Positions 34,097 to 45,170 are shown, counted from the first letter of the stretch. The stretch is 64,000 nt of DNA from Pseudomonas sp. GM80 (GCF_000282515.1 NZ_AKJD01000038.1:1-64000), one strand, 5' to 3'. Numbers and translations: made by a program. Notes: a model not told the origin generated them from the sequence alone.

Positions 34097-35392
34097 TTAT
34101 TCCTGGGTTTCGCCACGTTCACGGGCAATGGCGCGGTAGCCAATGTCCTTGCGATAGAAGCAGCCTTCCCAGTCGATGGCCGCTGCCAGCTTGTACGCTT
34201 GCTGCTGAGCTTCACCCACGCTTGCACCCATCGCGGTGGCACAGAGTACGCGACCGCCGGCGGTGACGACGTTGCCGTCTTTCAGTGCGGTACCGGCGTG
34301 GAAGACTTTACCTTCCAGCTTCGCCGCTGCATCCAGACCGTTGATCGCCGCGCCCTTGGCGTAGTCGCCCGGGTAACCGCCGGCGGCCAGTACGATGCCG
34401 ACGCTCGGGCGTGGATCCCACTGCGCTTCAACCTTGTCCAGCGCTTGCGCCAGCGCGGCTTCGACCAGCAGCACCAGGCTCGATTGCAGACGCAGCATCA
34501 CCGGTTGGGTTTCCGGGTCGCCGAAGCGGCAGTTGAACTCGATGACTTTCGGGTTACCGGCCTTGTCGATCATCAGACCGGCATACAGGAAGCCGGTGTA
34601 GACGTTACCTTCTTCAGCCATGCCGCGCACGGTCGGCCAGATCACCAGATCCATCACGCGTTTGTGTACGTCGGCGGTGACCACCGGGGCAGGGGAGTAA
34701 GCACCCATGCCGCCCGTGTTCGGGCCACTGTCGCCGTCGCCAACACGTTTGTGGTCCTGGCTGGTGGCCATCGGCAAAACGTTTTTGCCGTCGACCATGA
34801 CGATGAACGACGCTTCTTCGCCGTCGAGGAATTCTTCGATGACCACGCGTGAACCGGCGTCACCGAAAGCGTTGCCAGCGAGCATGTCGCGCACCGCGTC
34901 CTCGGCTTCAGCCAGAGTCATGGCGACGATCACGCCTTTACCGGCGGCCAGGCCATCGGCCTTGATCACGATCGGTGCGCCTTTTTCACGCAGGTAAGCC
35001 AGGGCCGGCTCGATCTCGGTGAAGTTCTGGTAGTCGGCAGTCGGAATCTTGTGACGGGCGAGGAAATCCTTGGTGAAGGCTTTCGAACCTTCCAGCTGTG
35101 CAGCGCCGGCAGTCGGGCCGAAGCAATCCAGACCACGGGCGCGGAACAGGTCAACAACGCCAGCCACCAGCGGCACTTCCGGGCCGACGATGGTCAGGGC
35201 AACGTTTTTCTCGGCGAAGTCGGCCAGTTGCTCAAGGGCCAGCACGTCGATGGCGACGTTCTCGCACTTGGCTTCAATGGCGGTGCCAGCGTTGCCCGGC
35301 GCGACAAAAACCTTCTGCACGCGCGGATCCTGAGCCACTTTCCAGGCCAGGGCGTGTTCACGGCCACCGCTGCCAATGATCAAAACATTCAT
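34097..35392 (-). CDS. purD: Phosphoribosylamine-glycine ligase PurD
   Basis: A 431-residue ATP-grasp enzyme for the second step of purine synthesis (GAR synthetase). The N-terminus MNVLIIGSGGREHALAWK and the ATP-grasp segments (VIKADGLAAGKGVIVA; GDPETQPVMLRL) are diagnostic. It follows purH on the same strand, with a REP element in the 174-base gap. Confidence 0.97.
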   Translation of the reverse strand: MNVLIIGSGGREHALAWKVAQDPRVQKVFVAPGNAGTAIEAKCENVAIDVLALEQLADFAEKNVALTIVGPEVPLVAGVVDLFRARGLDCFGPTAGAAQLEGSKAFTKDFLARHKIPTADYQNFTEIEPALAYLREKGAPIVIKADGLAAGKGVIVAMTLAEAEDAVRDMLAGNAFGDAGSRVVIEEFLDGEEASFIVMVDGKNVLPMATSQDHKRVGDGDSGPNTGGMGAYSPAPVVTADVHKRVMDLVIWPTVRGMAEEGNVYTGFLYAGLMIDKAGNPKVIEFNCRFGDPETQPVMLRLQSSLVLLVEAALAQALDKVEAQWDPRPSVGIVLAAGGYPGDYAKGAAINGLDAAAKLEGKVFHAGTALKDGNVVTAGGRVLCATAMGASVGEAQQQAYKLAAAIDWEGCFYRKDIGYRAIARERGETQE

Positions 35393-35445
35393 TTCAAAAA
35401 CCTCAAAATTCTGTGGACGCTACCAAACCTCAGCATTCAAACCCT

Positions 35446-35536
35446 GTAGGAGCTGCCGAAGGCTGCGATCTTTTGATCTTGCTTTTCAAAAACAAGATCA
35501 AAAGATCGCAGCCTCGTTTTACTCGTCAGCTCCTAC
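35446..35536. repeat. REP-type palindrome between purH and purD
   Basis: A full two-armed element from GTAGGAGCTGCCGAAGGCTG to GCTCCTAC, with the loop CTTTTCAAAAACAAG. The right arm is altered (GCCTCGTTTTACTCGTCAGC). That altered arm resembles the partial copy at 1-74, so this is a distinct subtype. Confidence 0.9.
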
Positions 35537-35566
35537 ATGGCTCCTGCGTGCAGAGGGAGCGGGGAA

Positions 35567-37174
35567 TCAGTGACGGAAGTGGCGCATGCCGGTGAACACC
35601 ATAGCGATGCCGGCCTCGTCAGCCGCAGCAATCACTTCGTTGTCACGCATCGAGCCGCCCGGCTGGATCACCGCAGTGATACCGACCTTGGCCGCGTTAT
35701 CCAGACCGTCGCGGAACGGGAAGAACGCGTCCGAGGCCATCACCGAACCGGCCACTTGCAGACCAGCGTGCTCAGCCTTGATCGCCGCGATACGCGCCGA
35801 GTTTACGCGGCTCATCTGGCCCGCGCCGACACCGATGGTCTGACGGTTCTTGGCGTAGACGATGGCGTTGGACTTAACGTACTTGGCAACTTTCCAGGCG
35901 AAGATCAGGTCGTGGATTTCCTGCTCGGTCGGCGCACGTTTGGTCACGACTTTCAGGTCATCGGCGCTGATCATGCCGATGTCACGGCTCTGTACCAGCA
36001 GGCCGCCGTTGACGCGTTTGTAGTCCCACGCTGCAGCGCGGTCAGCCGACCACTCGCCGCAGGCCAGCAGGCGCACGTTGGCTTTGGCCGCAACGATGGC
36101 GCGGGCTTCTTCGCTGACGCTTGGGGCGATGATCACTTCCACGAACTGACGCTCGACGATCGCCTTGGCGGTCTCGGCATCCAGTTCACGGTTGAAAGCG
36201 ATGATGCCGCCGAACGCCGACTCGGTGTCGGTGGCGCAAGCCAGTTCGTAGGCCTGACGGATGCCGCCTTCAGCGTCCGGGCTGACCGCCACGCCGCACG
36301 GGTTGGCGTGCTTGACGATGACGCAGGCTGGTTTGACAAAGCTCTTCACGCATTCCAGCGCAGCGTCAGTGTCGGCCACGTTGTTGTACGACAGCTCTTT
36401 GCCTTGCAGTTGGGTCGCGGTGGCGATGCCGACTTCGGCAGGCTTGGCTTCCACGTAGAACGCCGCGCTCTGGTGCGGGTTCTCGCCGTAGCGCATTTCC
36501 TGCGCCTTGATGAACTGGCTGTTGAAGGTGCGCGGAAATTCGCTGCGACCTTCAGTGCTCAGGGTTTCAGCGGCCTGGTTCACGGTGCCCATGTAGTTGG
36601 CGATCATGCCGTCGTAGGCAGCGGTGTGTTCGAAGGCCTTGAGCATCAGGTCGAAACGCTGAGCGTAGGTCAGGCCGCCGGCCTTGAGGCCTTCCAGCAC
36701 GCTGGCGTAATCGCTGGCATTCACCACGATCGCGACGTCTTTGTGGTTTTTCGCTGCCGAACGGACCATGGTCGGGCCGCCGATGTCGATGTTCTCGATC
36801 GCGGTCGGCAGGTCGCAGCCTGGCTTGTTGATGGTAGCTTCGAACGGGTACAGGTTGACTGCCACCAGATCGATCGGCTTGATGCCGTGCTCGCTCATGA
36901 TTGCGTCGTCGATACCGCGACGACCGAGGATGCCGCCGTGGATTTTCGGGTGCAGGGTTTTCACCCGACCGTCCATCATCTCGGCGAAACCGGTGTAATC
37001 CGCGACTTCCACTGCGGCAACGCCGTTGTCACGCAGCAGCTTGAACGTCCCGCCGGTGGAGAGGATCTCGACGCCCAGGGCTTCAAGCTCCTTGGCGAAT
37101 TCGAGGATCCCGGTCTTGTCGGAAACGCTGATCAAGGCGCGGCGGATCGGCAGGCGGGTAGTCTGGTCGGTCAT
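35567..37174 (-). CDS. purH: Bifunctional AICAR transformylase/IMP cyclohydrolase PurH
   Basis: A 535-residue enzyme for the last two steps of IMP synthesis. The IMP cyclohydrolase part is N-terminal ([29 protein letters not shown]) and the transformylase part is C-terminal ([18 protein letters not shown]). I chose the ATG at 37174 (MTDQTTRLP), where family similarity starts. It lies downstream of fis on the same strand, after a terminator hairpin. Confidence 0.97.
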   Translation of the reverse strand: MTDQTTRLPIRRALISVSDKTGILEFAKELEALGVEILSTGGTFKLLRDNGVAAVEVADYTGFAEMMDGRVKTLHPKIHGGILGRRGIDDAIMSEHGIKPIDLVAVNLYPFEATINKPGCDLPTAIENIDIGGPTMVRSAAKNHKDVAIVVNASDYASVLEGLKAGGLTYAQRFDLMLKAFEHTAAYDGMIANYMGTVNQAAETLSTEGRSEFPRTFNSQFIKAQEMRYGENPHQSAAFYVEAKPAEVGIATATQLQGKELSYNNVADTDAALECVKSFVKPACVIVKHANPCGVAVSPDAEGGIRQAYELACATDTESAFGGIIAFNRELDAETAKAIVERQFVEVIIAPSVSEEARAIVAAKANVRLLACGEWSADRAAAWDYKRVNGGLLVQSRDIGMISADDLKVVTKRAPTEQEIHDLIFAWKVAKYVKSNAIVYAKNRQTIGVGAGQMSRVNSARIAAIKAEHAGLQVAGSVMASDAFFPFRDGLDNAAKVGITAVIQPGGSMRDNEVIAAADEAGIAMVFTGMRHFRH

Positions 37175-37206
37175 CTCAATTTCCATCAAAAGCAAAGGAA
37201 GTCAGC

Positions 37207-37240
37207 AAAAAAGGCGACCGTTTTTTACGCGGGCGCCTTT
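37207..37240 (-). terminator. Rho-independent terminator after fis
   Basis: On the minus strand AAAGGCG, a 17-base loop and CGCCTTTTTTG form a 7-bp stem with a U-run, 18 bases after the fis stop. It should at least partly separate dusB-fis from purH-purD. Confidence 0.75.
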
Positions 37241-37257
37241 CTGGTTTGATTGAATGC

Positions 37258-37578
37258 TTACAGCAGATCGTACTGCTTGAGTTTCTTGCGCAGCGTGCCG
37301 CGGTTGAGACCGAGCAGCTCACTGGCCTTGGTCTGGTTGCCCTTGACGTAGTTCATCACGCTTTCGAGCAGGGGCGCCTCGACTTCGGAGAGCACCAGGT
37401 TGTACACATCCGTGACGGATGCGCCCTCAAGGTGGGCGAAATAATTGTGCAGCGCCTTCTCGACACTCCCGCGAAGGGTCTGGCCTTCTTCGCTCGGGGT
37501 ATTGAGGTGCTGTTTCAAATTCACGTTGTCGCTCACGGGTGCTGTTCCACTCACTAAAGTCTCGGTCATCATCGTCAT
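37258..37578 (-). CDS. fis: DNA-binding protein Fis
   Basis: A 106-residue nucleoid protein that bends DNA and controls rRNA and other genes. The C-terminal helix-turn-helix ([20 protein letters not shown]) is typical. The ATG at 37578 overlaps the dusB stop as ATGA, the conserved dusB-fis arrangement of gamma-proteobacteria. In-frame sequence further upstream belongs to dusB. Confidence 0.96.
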   Translation of the reverse strand: MTMMTETLVSGTAPVSDNVNLKQHLNTPSEEGQTLRGSVEKALHNYFAHLEGASVTDVYNLVLSEVEAPLLESVMNYVKGNQTKASELLGLNRGTLRKKLKQYDLL

Positions 37579-38585
37579 GCGGCCACCCCTTCTTCGTCCC
37601 CTGTCAGGCTCTTGTAATGCTCGGCGAAGAACTCCCGAACATTGGCGCATTGTGTTTCCGTACCATCCAAACGATTGAAGTGGGCGCGAAACTCCTTGGC
37701 GCCCGGCAAGGTTGCGAGATACCAGCCCACATGCTTCCGAGCAATTCGCACGCCCATCACGTCCCCATAGAAAGCGTGAAGTGCGGCCAGATGCTCAAGC
37801 AGTATGTGTTCCACCTCGATCAGCTTCGGCGCCGGCAATTTCTCGCCGGTACGCAGGAAGTGTTCGATCTCGCGAAAAATCCATGGCCGCCCTTGGGCGG
37901 CACGGCCTACCAACAGGCCATCGGCACCGGTCGCATCAAGCACGTAACGGGCCTTCTCCGGCGAATCGATATCGCCATTGGCAAACACCGGGATCGACAC
38001 GGCCTGCTTGATCGCGGCAATCGTGTCGTACTCGGCTTCACCCTTGTACAGATCGGCGCGCGTGCGGCCATGCACGGCCAGCGCGGTGATCCCGGCCTGC
38101 TCGGCGATCTTCGCCACGGTCAGACCGTTCTTGTTGTCGCGATCCCAGCCGGTGCGGATCTTCAGGGTGACCGGCACATCAACCGCAGCCACAACGGCCT
38201 GCAGGATCTCGGTCACCAGTGCTTCATCTTTCAACAACGCGGAACCGGCGGCCTTGTTGCAGACCTTCTTTGCCGGGCAACCCATGTTGATATCAATAAT
38301 CTGTGCGCCCAGTTCGACGTTGGCCCGGGCTGCATCCGCCAGCATCTGCGCGTCGCCACCGGCAATCTGTACCGAGCGTGGCTCGGGATCGCCTTCGTGG
38401 ATCATGCGCATGCGCGACTTGCGGGTGTTCCACAAGCTCATGTCGCTGGTGACCATTTCCGAGACAACAAGCCCTGCGCCCAGACGCTTGCACAGCTGAC
38501 GAAAGGGCTGATCGGTGACACCCGCCATCGGGGCGAGAATCAAGCCGTTCTGCAATGTGTATGGGCCGATGCGTACCGCCGACAT
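37575..38585 (-). CDS. dusB: tRNA-dihydrouridine synthase B DusB
   Basis: A 336-residue flavoenzyme that reduces uridine to dihydrouridine in the tRNA D-loop. The N-terminal [15 protein letters not shown], the active-site cysteine in [10 protein letters not shown], and [12 protein letters not shown] identify the Dus family. It heads the dusB-fis operon. Confidence 0.95.
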   Translation of the reverse strand: MSAVRIGPYTLQNGLILAPMAGVTDQPFRQLCKRLGAGLVVSEMVTSDMSLWNTRKSRMRMIHEGDPEPRSVQIAGGDAQMLADAARANVELGAQIIDINMGCPAKKVCNKAAGSALLKDEALVTEILQAVVAAVDVPVTLKIRTGWDRDNKNGLTVAKIAEQAGITALAVHGRTRADLYKGEAEYDTIAAIKQAVSIPVFANGDIDSPEKARYVLDATGADGLLVGRAAQGRPWIFREIEHFLRTGEKLPAPKLIEVEHILLEHLAALHAFYGDVMGVRIARKHVGWYLATLPGAKEFRAHFNRLDGTETQCANVREFFAEHYKSLTGDEEGVAA

Positions 38586-38770
38586 AGGACTTCCCTGAAG
38601 TGGGGCCGGATCATGAGAGTTCGAAAAAGGGTTGGCATGATACCCGCTCTCGATGACTGGATAAAGGCTGAATTGAACAAAATCTGAACAGTTATTCTGT
38701 TATTGCCAGCGGTTTGGTTACGCGCTGCAAAGTCAGAAAACTGCCGTCAATTCAGAAACGATGAAGCGAT

Positions 38771-40057
38771 TCACTCGGGCGAGTGGAAACTCAGGCTGTA
38801 ATTCACCGCTTTGGGGCCTGGATCGAGAATATCCAGCGCGATGTGGATCGGCGTCTGCGGCGGCATTTCCGCCAGGCCTTCGAGATCACCGCTGAGGTAT
38901 TCGCCGGGTTTGAAGCGACGACTGGCAATCAAGTGACCGTTGAGATCGGCAAAGCGCAGTTCCAGCAGCGGAAACGGCTGGGAGAACGTCGCACGGTTAT
39001 AGATGATTGCGTCCACCACCAGGGCGCCACTGAATTCGGGATGGCTGCGCACCACCAGGTTGCTGCTCTTGATCCTGGCGATGTCTACCTTCGACGGCAC
39101 GCTGCAGCCGATCTGCGGGCAAATCTGCTGGAACCACGGACGGTATTGATCCTGTCGCGCCAGTTCGTCGAAATGATAAGACACGTATTGGGCGACGAGA
39201 CCGCCCGCCGCCAGCAGCACCAACAATAGCCACAGCAGGCGTCGGCCCCATGGCGAACGGCGCTTCTGCCAGTCCAGTTGCAGCGGGTCGTCGGTCAGGT
39301 CTTGCAATACTTCAGCGCGGACGCCCGGCTCGGCGCGGTCACGTTTTTTGCGCGACGGTTCGATCGTCGGCAGGTCGTCGTCATCGCTTTCGTCGCTGGC
39401 CGTGAAGCGTTCGCGACGGGCCTTCGGATCAATCGGATCGTGCAGGCGCAGTTGCGGAATGGCCGGTTCGTCGTCCAGATCCACCGGTTCCAGCGACAAC
39501 GAAGGCTCGGTGCGTGCGGCTTTGACCGGCTCGATGTCGACGGTTTCTGGCTCGTCTTCTTCGTGTTCGGCAGTGTGCTCATCGGAGCGTGCGCTGAACA
39601 GGCTGTCGCGCCAGAGCGTTTCATCCGGTTCAGGGCTGTCGCGGCGTGCGCTCAGGGAATCTTCGCGTTGACGACCGAATTCGGTGGTCGGCTGGATTTC
39701 CCGTTGTTCGAGGCGAGCGAGTTCTTCGTCCAGATCGAGGCTGTCGAGATCCAGCTCCGAGGCGCTCCACTGCTTCTGGCTGATGGCGCGCGGCGCCGCT
39801 GGCTCAATGGCTGGCGGCTCGACAACAGGAAGCTTGGCCAGGCTCGGCGGCTCGGCGGCAGGCAGCTCGGCAAGCGGCGGCGCGACCGCTGTCACCGCGT
39901 CCTTGCCGGCGTGTTGTTCCAGCAGCTGCTTGGCCGCGTTGAACACTTGCAGGCAGGAGCCGCAGCGAACCACCCCGCGGGCCACGCTCAATTGAGCGTG
40001 GCTGACACGGAAGCTGGTTTGGCAATGCGGGCACTGGGTGACGAAGCTGTCGGTCAT
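38771..40057 (-). CDS. Zinc-ribbon and DUF3426 membrane protein
   Basis: A 428-residue protein with an N-terminal MJ0042-type zinc ribbon (CPHCQTSF...CGSCLQVF, two C-x2-C knuckles), a long acidic low-complexity middle (residues 60-260), one membrane helix (LLWLLLVLLAAGGLVAQYV, near 280) and a C-terminal DUF3426 domain (SHPEFSGALVVDAIIYNRA). It is found between prmA and dusB in pseudomonads. The function is not established. Confidence 0.88.
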   Translation of the reverse strand: MTDSFVTQCPHCQTSFRVSHAQLSVARGVVRCGSCLQVFNAAKQLLEQHAGKDAVTAVAPPLAELPAAEPPSLAKLPVVEPPAIEPAAPRAISQKQWSASELDLDSLDLDEELARLEQREIQPTTEFGRQREDSLSARRDSPEPDETLWRDSLFSARSDEHTAEHEEDEPETVDIEPVKAARTEPSLSLEPVDLDDEPAIPQLRLHDPIDPKARRERFTASDESDDDDLPTIEPSRKKRDRAEPGVRAEVLQDLTDDPLQLDWQKRRSPWGRRLLWLLLVLLAAGGLVAQYVSYHFDELARQDQYRPWFQQICPQIGCSVPSKVDIARIKSSNLVVRSHPEFSGALVVDAIIYNRATFSQPFPLLELRFADLNGHLIASRRFKPGEYLSGDLEGLAEMPPQTPIHIALDILDPGPKAVNYSLSFHSPE

Positions 40058-40087
40058 GCGGCGATCCGGATTATGCAGGCGGTCATT

Positions 40088-40966
40088 CTAGCGCCGACGG
40101 CCGGTGATGCGCACCCAGCCATCGCGATTGGCGATCGGATCGAGATCGAAGTCCTGCGCGTAAGCGGCGGCGACTTCATCGCCTTGCTCGGCAAGGATGC
40201 CCGACAGCGCCAGACGGCCACCGGATTTCACCAGGCTGGACAGTTGCGGCGCCAGCGAAACCAGCGGGCCGGCGAGAATATTGGCGACCAGCACGTCGGC
40301 TTGCACTTGCGGCAAATCTTCCGGCAGGTACAGCGGGAACAGCGCTTCGGCAATATTGTTGCGCCCGGCGTTGTCGCGCGACGCTTCCAGCGCCTGCACG
40401 TCGATGTCGGTGCCAACAGCTTCTTTCGCGCCGAGCAGCAGGGCAGCGATGGCCAGAATCCCCGAGCCGCAACCAAAATCGAGCACGTTGCAGTCTTTCA
40501 GGTCCTGACCGTCGAGCCATTCCAGGCACAGCGCGGTGGTCGGGTGGGTGCCGGTGCCAAAGGCCAGACCCGGATCCAGCAGCAGGTTGACTGCGTCAGG
40601 TTCCGGCGCGGCGTGCCAGCTCGGCACGATCCACAGGCGCTGACCGAAACGCATCGGCTCAAAACCGTCCATCCAGCTGCGTTCCCAATCCTGATCTTCG
40701 ATGACTTCGCTGTGATGCTCGGGCAGCGGGCTGCCGGTCAGCAGTTCCAGATGGGCCAGAACCGGTGCCGGTTCAGTGCCGCCTTCGAACAGCGCCAACA
40801 GATGCGTGTGTGCCCACAGCGGGGTGGTATTGAGTTCCGGTTCGAAGATCGGCTGATCTTCGGCGTCCATGAAGGTCACCGACACGGCGCCCACTTCAAG
40901 GAAAGCGTCTTCGTAGGTTTCGGCTTGTTCCGGGCTGATGGCGAGACGTACTTGCAGCCAAGGCAT
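40088..40966 (-). CDS. prmA: Ribosomal protein L11 methyltransferase PrmA
   Basis: A 292-residue SAM-dependent enzyme that trimethylates ribosomal protein L11. The N-terminal substrate domain starts [10 protein letters not shown], and the SAM motif [15 protein letters not shown] and [14 protein letters not shown] follow. I chose the ATG at 40966, the family start, over an in-frame ATG 102 bases upstream. Confidence 0.96.
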   Translation of the reverse strand: MPWLQVRLAISPEQAETYEDAFLEVGAVSVTFMDAEDQPIFEPELNTTPLWAHTHLLALFEGGTEPAPVLAHLELLTGSPLPEHHSEVIEDQDWERSWMDGFEPMRFGQRLWIVPSWHAAPEPDAVNLLLDPGLAFGTGTHPTTALCLEWLDGQDLKDCNVLDFGCGSGILAIAALLLGAKEAVGTDIDVQALEASRDNAGRNNIAEALFPLYLPEDLPQVQADVLVANILAGPLVSLAPQLSSLVKSGGRLALSGILAEQGDEVAAAYAQDFDLDPIANRDGWVRITGRRR

Positions 40967-41061
40967 GGCGGGCACCTTTGAAAAATATTGATTGCAGCCT
41001 AGCGGCCGGCGAGAAGCGCGCAAGTTTACGCGAGCGCGGCGCAGAACACGAACATGGTTGA

Positions 41062-41097
41062 AGATCAAAAGATCGCAGCCTTCGGCAGCTCCTACAG
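41062..41097. repeat. REP-type half element beside prmA
   Basis: AGATCAAAAGATCGCAGCCTTCGGCAGCTCCTACAG is the right arm only. It lies upstream of prmA and immediately downstream of the decayed gene at 41092-42427. Confidence 0.8.
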
Positions 41098-42427
41098 GGG
41101 ATTTATGTCGTTTCTGGATTGTTCATTGACGTTGAGCCATTGCTGGCCTTTGGTCGTCAGGCGATAGCGTTGTAGTCGGCTGTTTGGCTGTTCGGGAACC
41201 GTCATCTCCAAGGCATCAGCAGCGAGGGCCGGCAGAATGTATGCCTTGCGGAAGTGGTCGGCATTTTTCAAATGCATGGCGTCTTGCAGTTCTCGTCTGC
41301 TCATTTCACCGGAAACCACTTTCAGTAATGCAGCGACTTCCATGGTGACTTCCATGGTGACTTCCATGGTGGAGTGTCCAGCCGCGCTTTTTGCTTTGAT
41401 TGTCTGCGGGTGGGCAGGCAGTCGAACAACATAGGAAATGCGCTCGTCATCGGTTTCAAAGAGTGGAGGAGGTGAGCCGTTATTGGTCATGACCTTAAGT
41501 ATTTTGGGTATTCCCGTCGACCGGCCCTCGGTCAAATCCAGCTCTTTGAGAAACTCGCCGATTCGCCGGTTACGATAACGACGACTTACCGCTCGCCCCA
41601 GCCGCAGGTCTTCCATTCGTATCGAACGGTCTGGCCCCGGAAAGCTCAGAATCACTAGCTCTGTCTGGCTGATGCGCACCTCAATAGGCTCCCGTTCCTC
41701 ATATGAACGGTGGTAAACCGCATTGACCAGTGCTTCCTCAATCGCCGTGAACGGGAAATTCCATACGCGAGTGGCCTCTGCTCGGTCTGCATGCTTGATG
41801 ACCGTTTCATGCAGAAAGTTGCGCTGAATATAGGCCAAGGCTTCGCGAGTGATTGAGGCGAGTGGGCCTTTGAAGACCTTTTCATCAAAGCGATCACCGT
41901 CGCTTCCTTCCGGGAACCATAGGACATCGATTTGTGTGCCGGGAAAAAAGTGATGGGGCGAGTCATTGAAAAACATCAGTCCTACGTTTTTTGGCCACGG
42001 TGATTCCGTTGGGCCGCCCACAATGTTCATTTGCCGGCCGAGTGCTTCAGTGGATAAATCATCTGCGTCCTCGGCGAGGGCGCTGCCAATTTCCTGCAGG
42101 AAGCCTTGCATCAACGGTTTGGAAAGATCAGTGACGCGAGCGCCAAGGTTGAAGCGATCATCAAACGGGACTTTGGCGGCAAGGCTCAAGAGCTCGTGTT
42201 CGATTTCACCTTTTGCTTCGACGGTGCTGCTGTAGCGACGGATGTAATAGTGCAGGCTTCGATGTTTGGCGGTTACTGCGGCGGGGGCTTTGTAAGGGCG
42301 GTTTTGTTGCGCAGAGCGTGCGAATGATCGGGTCAGGGTTCCAGCCTTTTTTGTACTCGATGCGCTCACTTTCGACCGTGCGCTGACGCAATAAATCGTT
42401 GAGATTGATGGGGAGTTTTTGAGGCAT
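41092..42427 (-). pseudogene. Decayed AlbA_2 (Schlafen-like)/RecG-like transcriptional regulator
   Basis: The N-terminus (ATG at 42427) reads [19 protein letters not shown]...[17 protein letters not shown], the start of proteins with an AlbA_2 (Schlafen-fold) DNA-binding domain. After that the frame fails. Homology resumes in another frame near 42315 with [16 protein letters not shown] and continues to the stop (FPFTAIEEALVNAVYHRSYE; ATPase-like C-terminal part). The core of the AlbA_2 domain, which I estimate at 70-90 residues, is missing and the frame is shifted, so a deletion has inactivated it. Near the C-terminus three 12-base direct repeats encode MEVT-MEVT-MEVA, a feature common in this family. 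It is lodged between accC and prmA, which are usually adjacent. Confidence 0.82.
41339..41374. repeat. Three tandem 12-base repeats in the pseudogene
   Basis: TTCCATGGTGAC occurs three times in a row, the last copy ending in GG rather than AC. It encodes repeated Met-Glu-Val-Thr on the minus strand. Such short tandem units can gain or lose copies by slippage without changing frame. Confidence 0.85.
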
Positions 42428-42543
42428 GGGCTGACTCTGTTTTCGTCAGCACGGTGCTGGCAAGGCCGCGATTATAGGCAGCCTGCACAGGCTACTGCCC
42501 GCCAGTAATGTTTCAAAATGACAGTATGAAACCTGCAGAAACA

Positions 42544-42569
42544 ACAAAGCCGCCCGAAGGCGGCTTTGT
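42544..42569 (-). terminator. Rho-independent terminator after accC
   Basis: ACAAAGCCGCC-TTCG-GGCGGCTTTGT on the minus strand is a perfect 11-bp stem with a UUCG-type tetraloop, 18 bases after the accC stop. It should end the aroQ-accB-accC transcript before the pseudogene and prmA. Confidence 0.88.
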
Positions 42570-42586
42570 CTGGTGCGGGCCGAAGC

Positions 42587-43945
42587 TTAGTGCTTCTCGC
42601 CAGCCAGCTTGTGCTCGAGGTAGTGAATGTTCACGCCACCCTTGCAGAAGCCTTCATCACGAACCAGATCACGGTGCAGCGGGATGTTGGTCTTGATCCC
42701 GTCAACCACGATTTCGTCCAGGGCATTGCGCATGCGTGCCATGGCTTCGTCGCGGGTCGCGCCGTAAGTGATCAGTTTGCCGATCAGCGAGTCGTAGTTC
42801 GGTGGAACGGCATAGCCACTGTACAGGTGCGAATCGACGCGAACGCCGTTGCCGCCTGGAGCGTGGAAATGCTTGACCGTGCCCGGGCTCGGCATGAAGG
42901 TTTTCGGGTCTTCAGCGTTGATCCGGCACTCCAGCGAATGACCGCGGATTACCACATCATTCTGAGTGAACGACAGCTTGTTGCCAGCGGCGATGCTGAG
43001 CATCTCCTTGACGATGTCGATGCCGGTGACCATTTCCGAAACCGGGTGCTCCACCTGAACACGGGTGTTCATTTCGATGAAGTAGAAACGACCGTTCTCG
43101 TACAGGAACTCGAAAGTACCCGCGCCGCGGTAACCGATGTCGATGCACGCCTTGACGCAGCGAGCCAGCACTTCTTCGCGAGCCTTCTCGTCGATGCCCG
43201 GTGCCGGCGCTTCTTCGAGAACTTTCTGGTGACGACGTTGCAGCGAGCAATCGCGGTCGCCCAGGTGGATCGCGTGGCCCTGGCCATCGGACAGCACCTG
43301 AACTTCGACGTGGCGCGGGTTGGTCAGGAATTTTTCCAGATAGACCATCGGGTTGCCGAACGCCGCGCCAGCTTCGGTGCGGGTCAGTTTGGCGAAGGCG
43401 ATCAGGTCTTCTTCCTTGTGCACCACACGCATGCCGCGACCACCACCGCCGCCAGCGGCTTTGATGATCACCGGGTAGCCGACTTCACGACCAATGCGCA
43501 GCGCCGTTTCTTCGTCTTCCGGCAGTGGGCCGTCGGAGCCTGGAACGGTAGGAACGCCCGCTTCGATCATCGCGTGCTTGGCCGATACCTTGTCGCCCAT
43601 CAGGCGAATGGTGTCGGCTTTCGGGCCGATGAACGCGAAGCCGGAGTTCTCGACCTGCTCGGCGAAATCAGCGTTTTCCGCGAGGAAACCGTAGCCTGGG
43701 TGAATGGCGGTAGCGCCAGTCACTTCGGCGGCCGCGATGATGGCCGGGATGTGCAGGTAGGACTGAGCGGCAGACGCCGGGCCGATGCAGACGGATTCGT
43801 CTGCCAGGCCCAGGTGCATCAGCTCTTTGTCGGCCTTGGAGTAAACGGCGACGGTCTTGATGCCCATCTCTTTGCAGGCACGCAGAATCCGCAGGGCGAT
43901 CTCACCGCGGTTCGCGATCAGAACTTTTTCCAACTTCGCAGTCAT
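42587..43945 (-). CDS. accC: Acetyl-CoA carboxylase biotin carboxylase subunit AccC
   Basis: A 452-residue ATP-grasp enzyme that carboxylates biotin on AccB in the first step of fatty-acid synthesis. It has [18 protein letters not shown] at the N-terminus, the ATP loop [11 protein letters not shown], and the [14 protein letters not shown] active-site segment. I chose the ATG at 43945 (MTAKLEKV). It follows accB by 17 bases. Confidence 0.97.
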   Translation of the reverse strand: MTAKLEKVLIANRGEIALRILRACKEMGIKTVAVYSKADKELMHLGLADESVCIGPASAAQSYLHIPAIIAAAEVTGATAIHPGYGFLAENADFAEQVENSGFAFIGPKADTIRLMGDKVSAKHAMIEAGVPTVPGSDGPLPEDEETALRIGREVGYPVIIKAAGGGGGRGMRVVHKEEDLIAFAKLTRTEAGAAFGNPMVYLEKFLTNPRHVEVQVLSDGQGHAIHLGDRDCSLQRRHQKVLEEAPAPGIDEKAREEVLARCVKACIDIGYRGAGTFEFLYENGRFYFIEMNTRVQVEHPVSEMVTGIDIVKEMLSIAAGNKLSFTQNDVVIRGHSLECRINAEDPKTFMPSPGTVKHFHAPGGNGVRVDSHLYSGYAVPPNYDSLIGKLITYGATRDEAMARMRNALDEIVVDGIKTNIPLHRDLVRDEGFCKGGVNIHYLEHKLAGEKH

Positions 43946-43962
43946 CAAAGGCTCTCCGCAGT

Positions 43963-44421
43963 TCAAACGATGGTGAACAGCGGTTGGTCGTACTCAACCG
44001 GCTGGCCGTCTTCGACGAGGATGGACTCGATCACACCGCTGGTTTCAGCTTCGATGTGGTTCATCATCTTCATGGCTTCGACGATGCACAGAGTGTCGCC
44101 TTTCTTCACGGTCTGGCCGACTTCAACGAAGGCTGGCGAGGCTGGCGAAGATTTACGGTAGAAGGTGCCGACCATCGGCGAACGGGCAACAGTGCCGTTC
44201 AGCGCTGGCGCAGCAGCGGCAACCGGGGCTGCAGCAGCTACCGGAGCAGCAACAGGTGCGGCAGCCGGCGCTTGCATCGGGGCCGGCGCGTAGTACTGCT
44301 GAGCCGGGGTCTTGCTGTGACGGCTGATGCGTACGGACTCTTCGCCTTCCTTGATCTCGAGCTCGTCGATGCCGGACTCTTCCAGCAATTCGATCAATTT
44401 CTTAACTTTACGGATATCCAT
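43963..44421 (-). CDS. accB: Biotin carboxyl carrier protein AccB
   Basis: A 152-residue carrier. The biotinylated lysine is in the C-terminal [10 protein letters not shown] motif, and an Ala/Pro-rich linker (residues 45-75) separates it from the N-terminal [17 protein letters not shown] helix. Normal length, cotranscribed with accC. Confidence 0.97.
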   Translation of the reverse strand: MDIRKVKKLIELLEESGIDELEIKEGEESVRISRHSKTPAQQYYAPAPMQAPAAAPVAAPVAAAAPVAAAAPALNGTVARSPMVGTFYRKSSPASPAFVEVGQTVKKGDTLCIVEAMKMMNHIEAETSGVIESILVEDGQPVEYDQPLFTIV

Positions 44422-44469
44422 GAATCATCAACTCCCAAGGGTCGGTCAGGGGCGCTTAACGCTTGTATT

Positions 44470-44922
44470 TCAAGTCGTTGCCGGTGTTTCAAGCTGTTCT
44501 AGTGCAGCCTCCAGGGCCAGTCGGTAACCGCTGGCGCCAAGGCCGCAGATCACTCCCACCGCTACGTCGGAGAAGTAAGAGTGATGGCGGAAAGGTTCGC
44601 GTTTGTGCACGTTGGACAAATGCACTTCGATGAATGGGATGCTCACTCCCAGCAACGCGTCACGTAATGCGACACTTGTGTGTGTAAAAGCTGCTGGATT
44701 GATCAGAATGAAATCCACACCTTCGCCGCGCGCGGCGTGGATGCGGTCGATCAATTCGTACTCGGCATTACTTTGCAGATAGAGCAGATGATGGCCGGCT
44801 TCACGGGCGCGGCGCTCCAGATCCTGATTGATCTGCGCCAGGGTCGTAGAACCGTAAGTACCGGGTTCGCGGGTGCCGAGCAGGTTCAGGTTGGGGCCGT
44901 GCAGCACCAGAAGGGTTGCCAT
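44470..44922 (-). CDS. aroQ: Type II 3-dehydroquinate dehydratase AroQ
   Basis: A 150-residue dodecameric enzyme of the shikimate pathway. Signature segments are [20 protein letters not shown], with the catalytic Tyr, and [17 protein letters not shown]. It heads aroQ-accB-accC, with 48 bases to accB. Confidence 0.96.
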   Translation of the reverse strand: MATLLVLHGPNLNLLGTREPGTYGSTTLAQINQDLERRAREAGHHLLYLQSNAEYELIDRIHAARGEGVDFILINPAAFTHTSVALRDALLGVSIPFIEVHLSNVHKREPFRHHSYFSDVAVGVICGLGASGYRLALEAALEQLETPATT

Positions 44923-45082
44923 CTGCGTTGTCCTTGTTATGGGTGAGCAAAGTTCAGAACCCGGCGACTATGCCGCAAAGACTTTGTGACTGTCCAGTTC
45001 TATGCAATAGCCAGCACGATGGGCGATGTTTGCGCAAAATATGTGACCGAGTGATTAGATCCGGTCATTTGCGGTAATCCCT

Positions 45083-45159
45083 GTAGGAGCTGCCGAAGGC
45101 TGCGATCTGTTGATTTTTAGAAGCAAGATCAAAAGATCGCAGCCTTCGGCAGCTCCTAC
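45083..45159. repeat. REP-type palindrome
   Basis: A full two-armed element of the GCCGAAGGC subtype with arms GTAGGAGCTGCCGAAGGCTG and CAGCCTTCGGCAGCTCCTAC. It lies 11 bases after the chemoreceptor stop, in the gap that holds dipZ/dsbD in P. aeruginosa. Confidence 0.92.
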
Positions 45160-45170
45160 AGGGATTTTCG

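Noticed and set aside
42566..44161. A 531-codon open frame opposite accC and accB
   Set aside because: It is antisense to two certain housekeeping genes.
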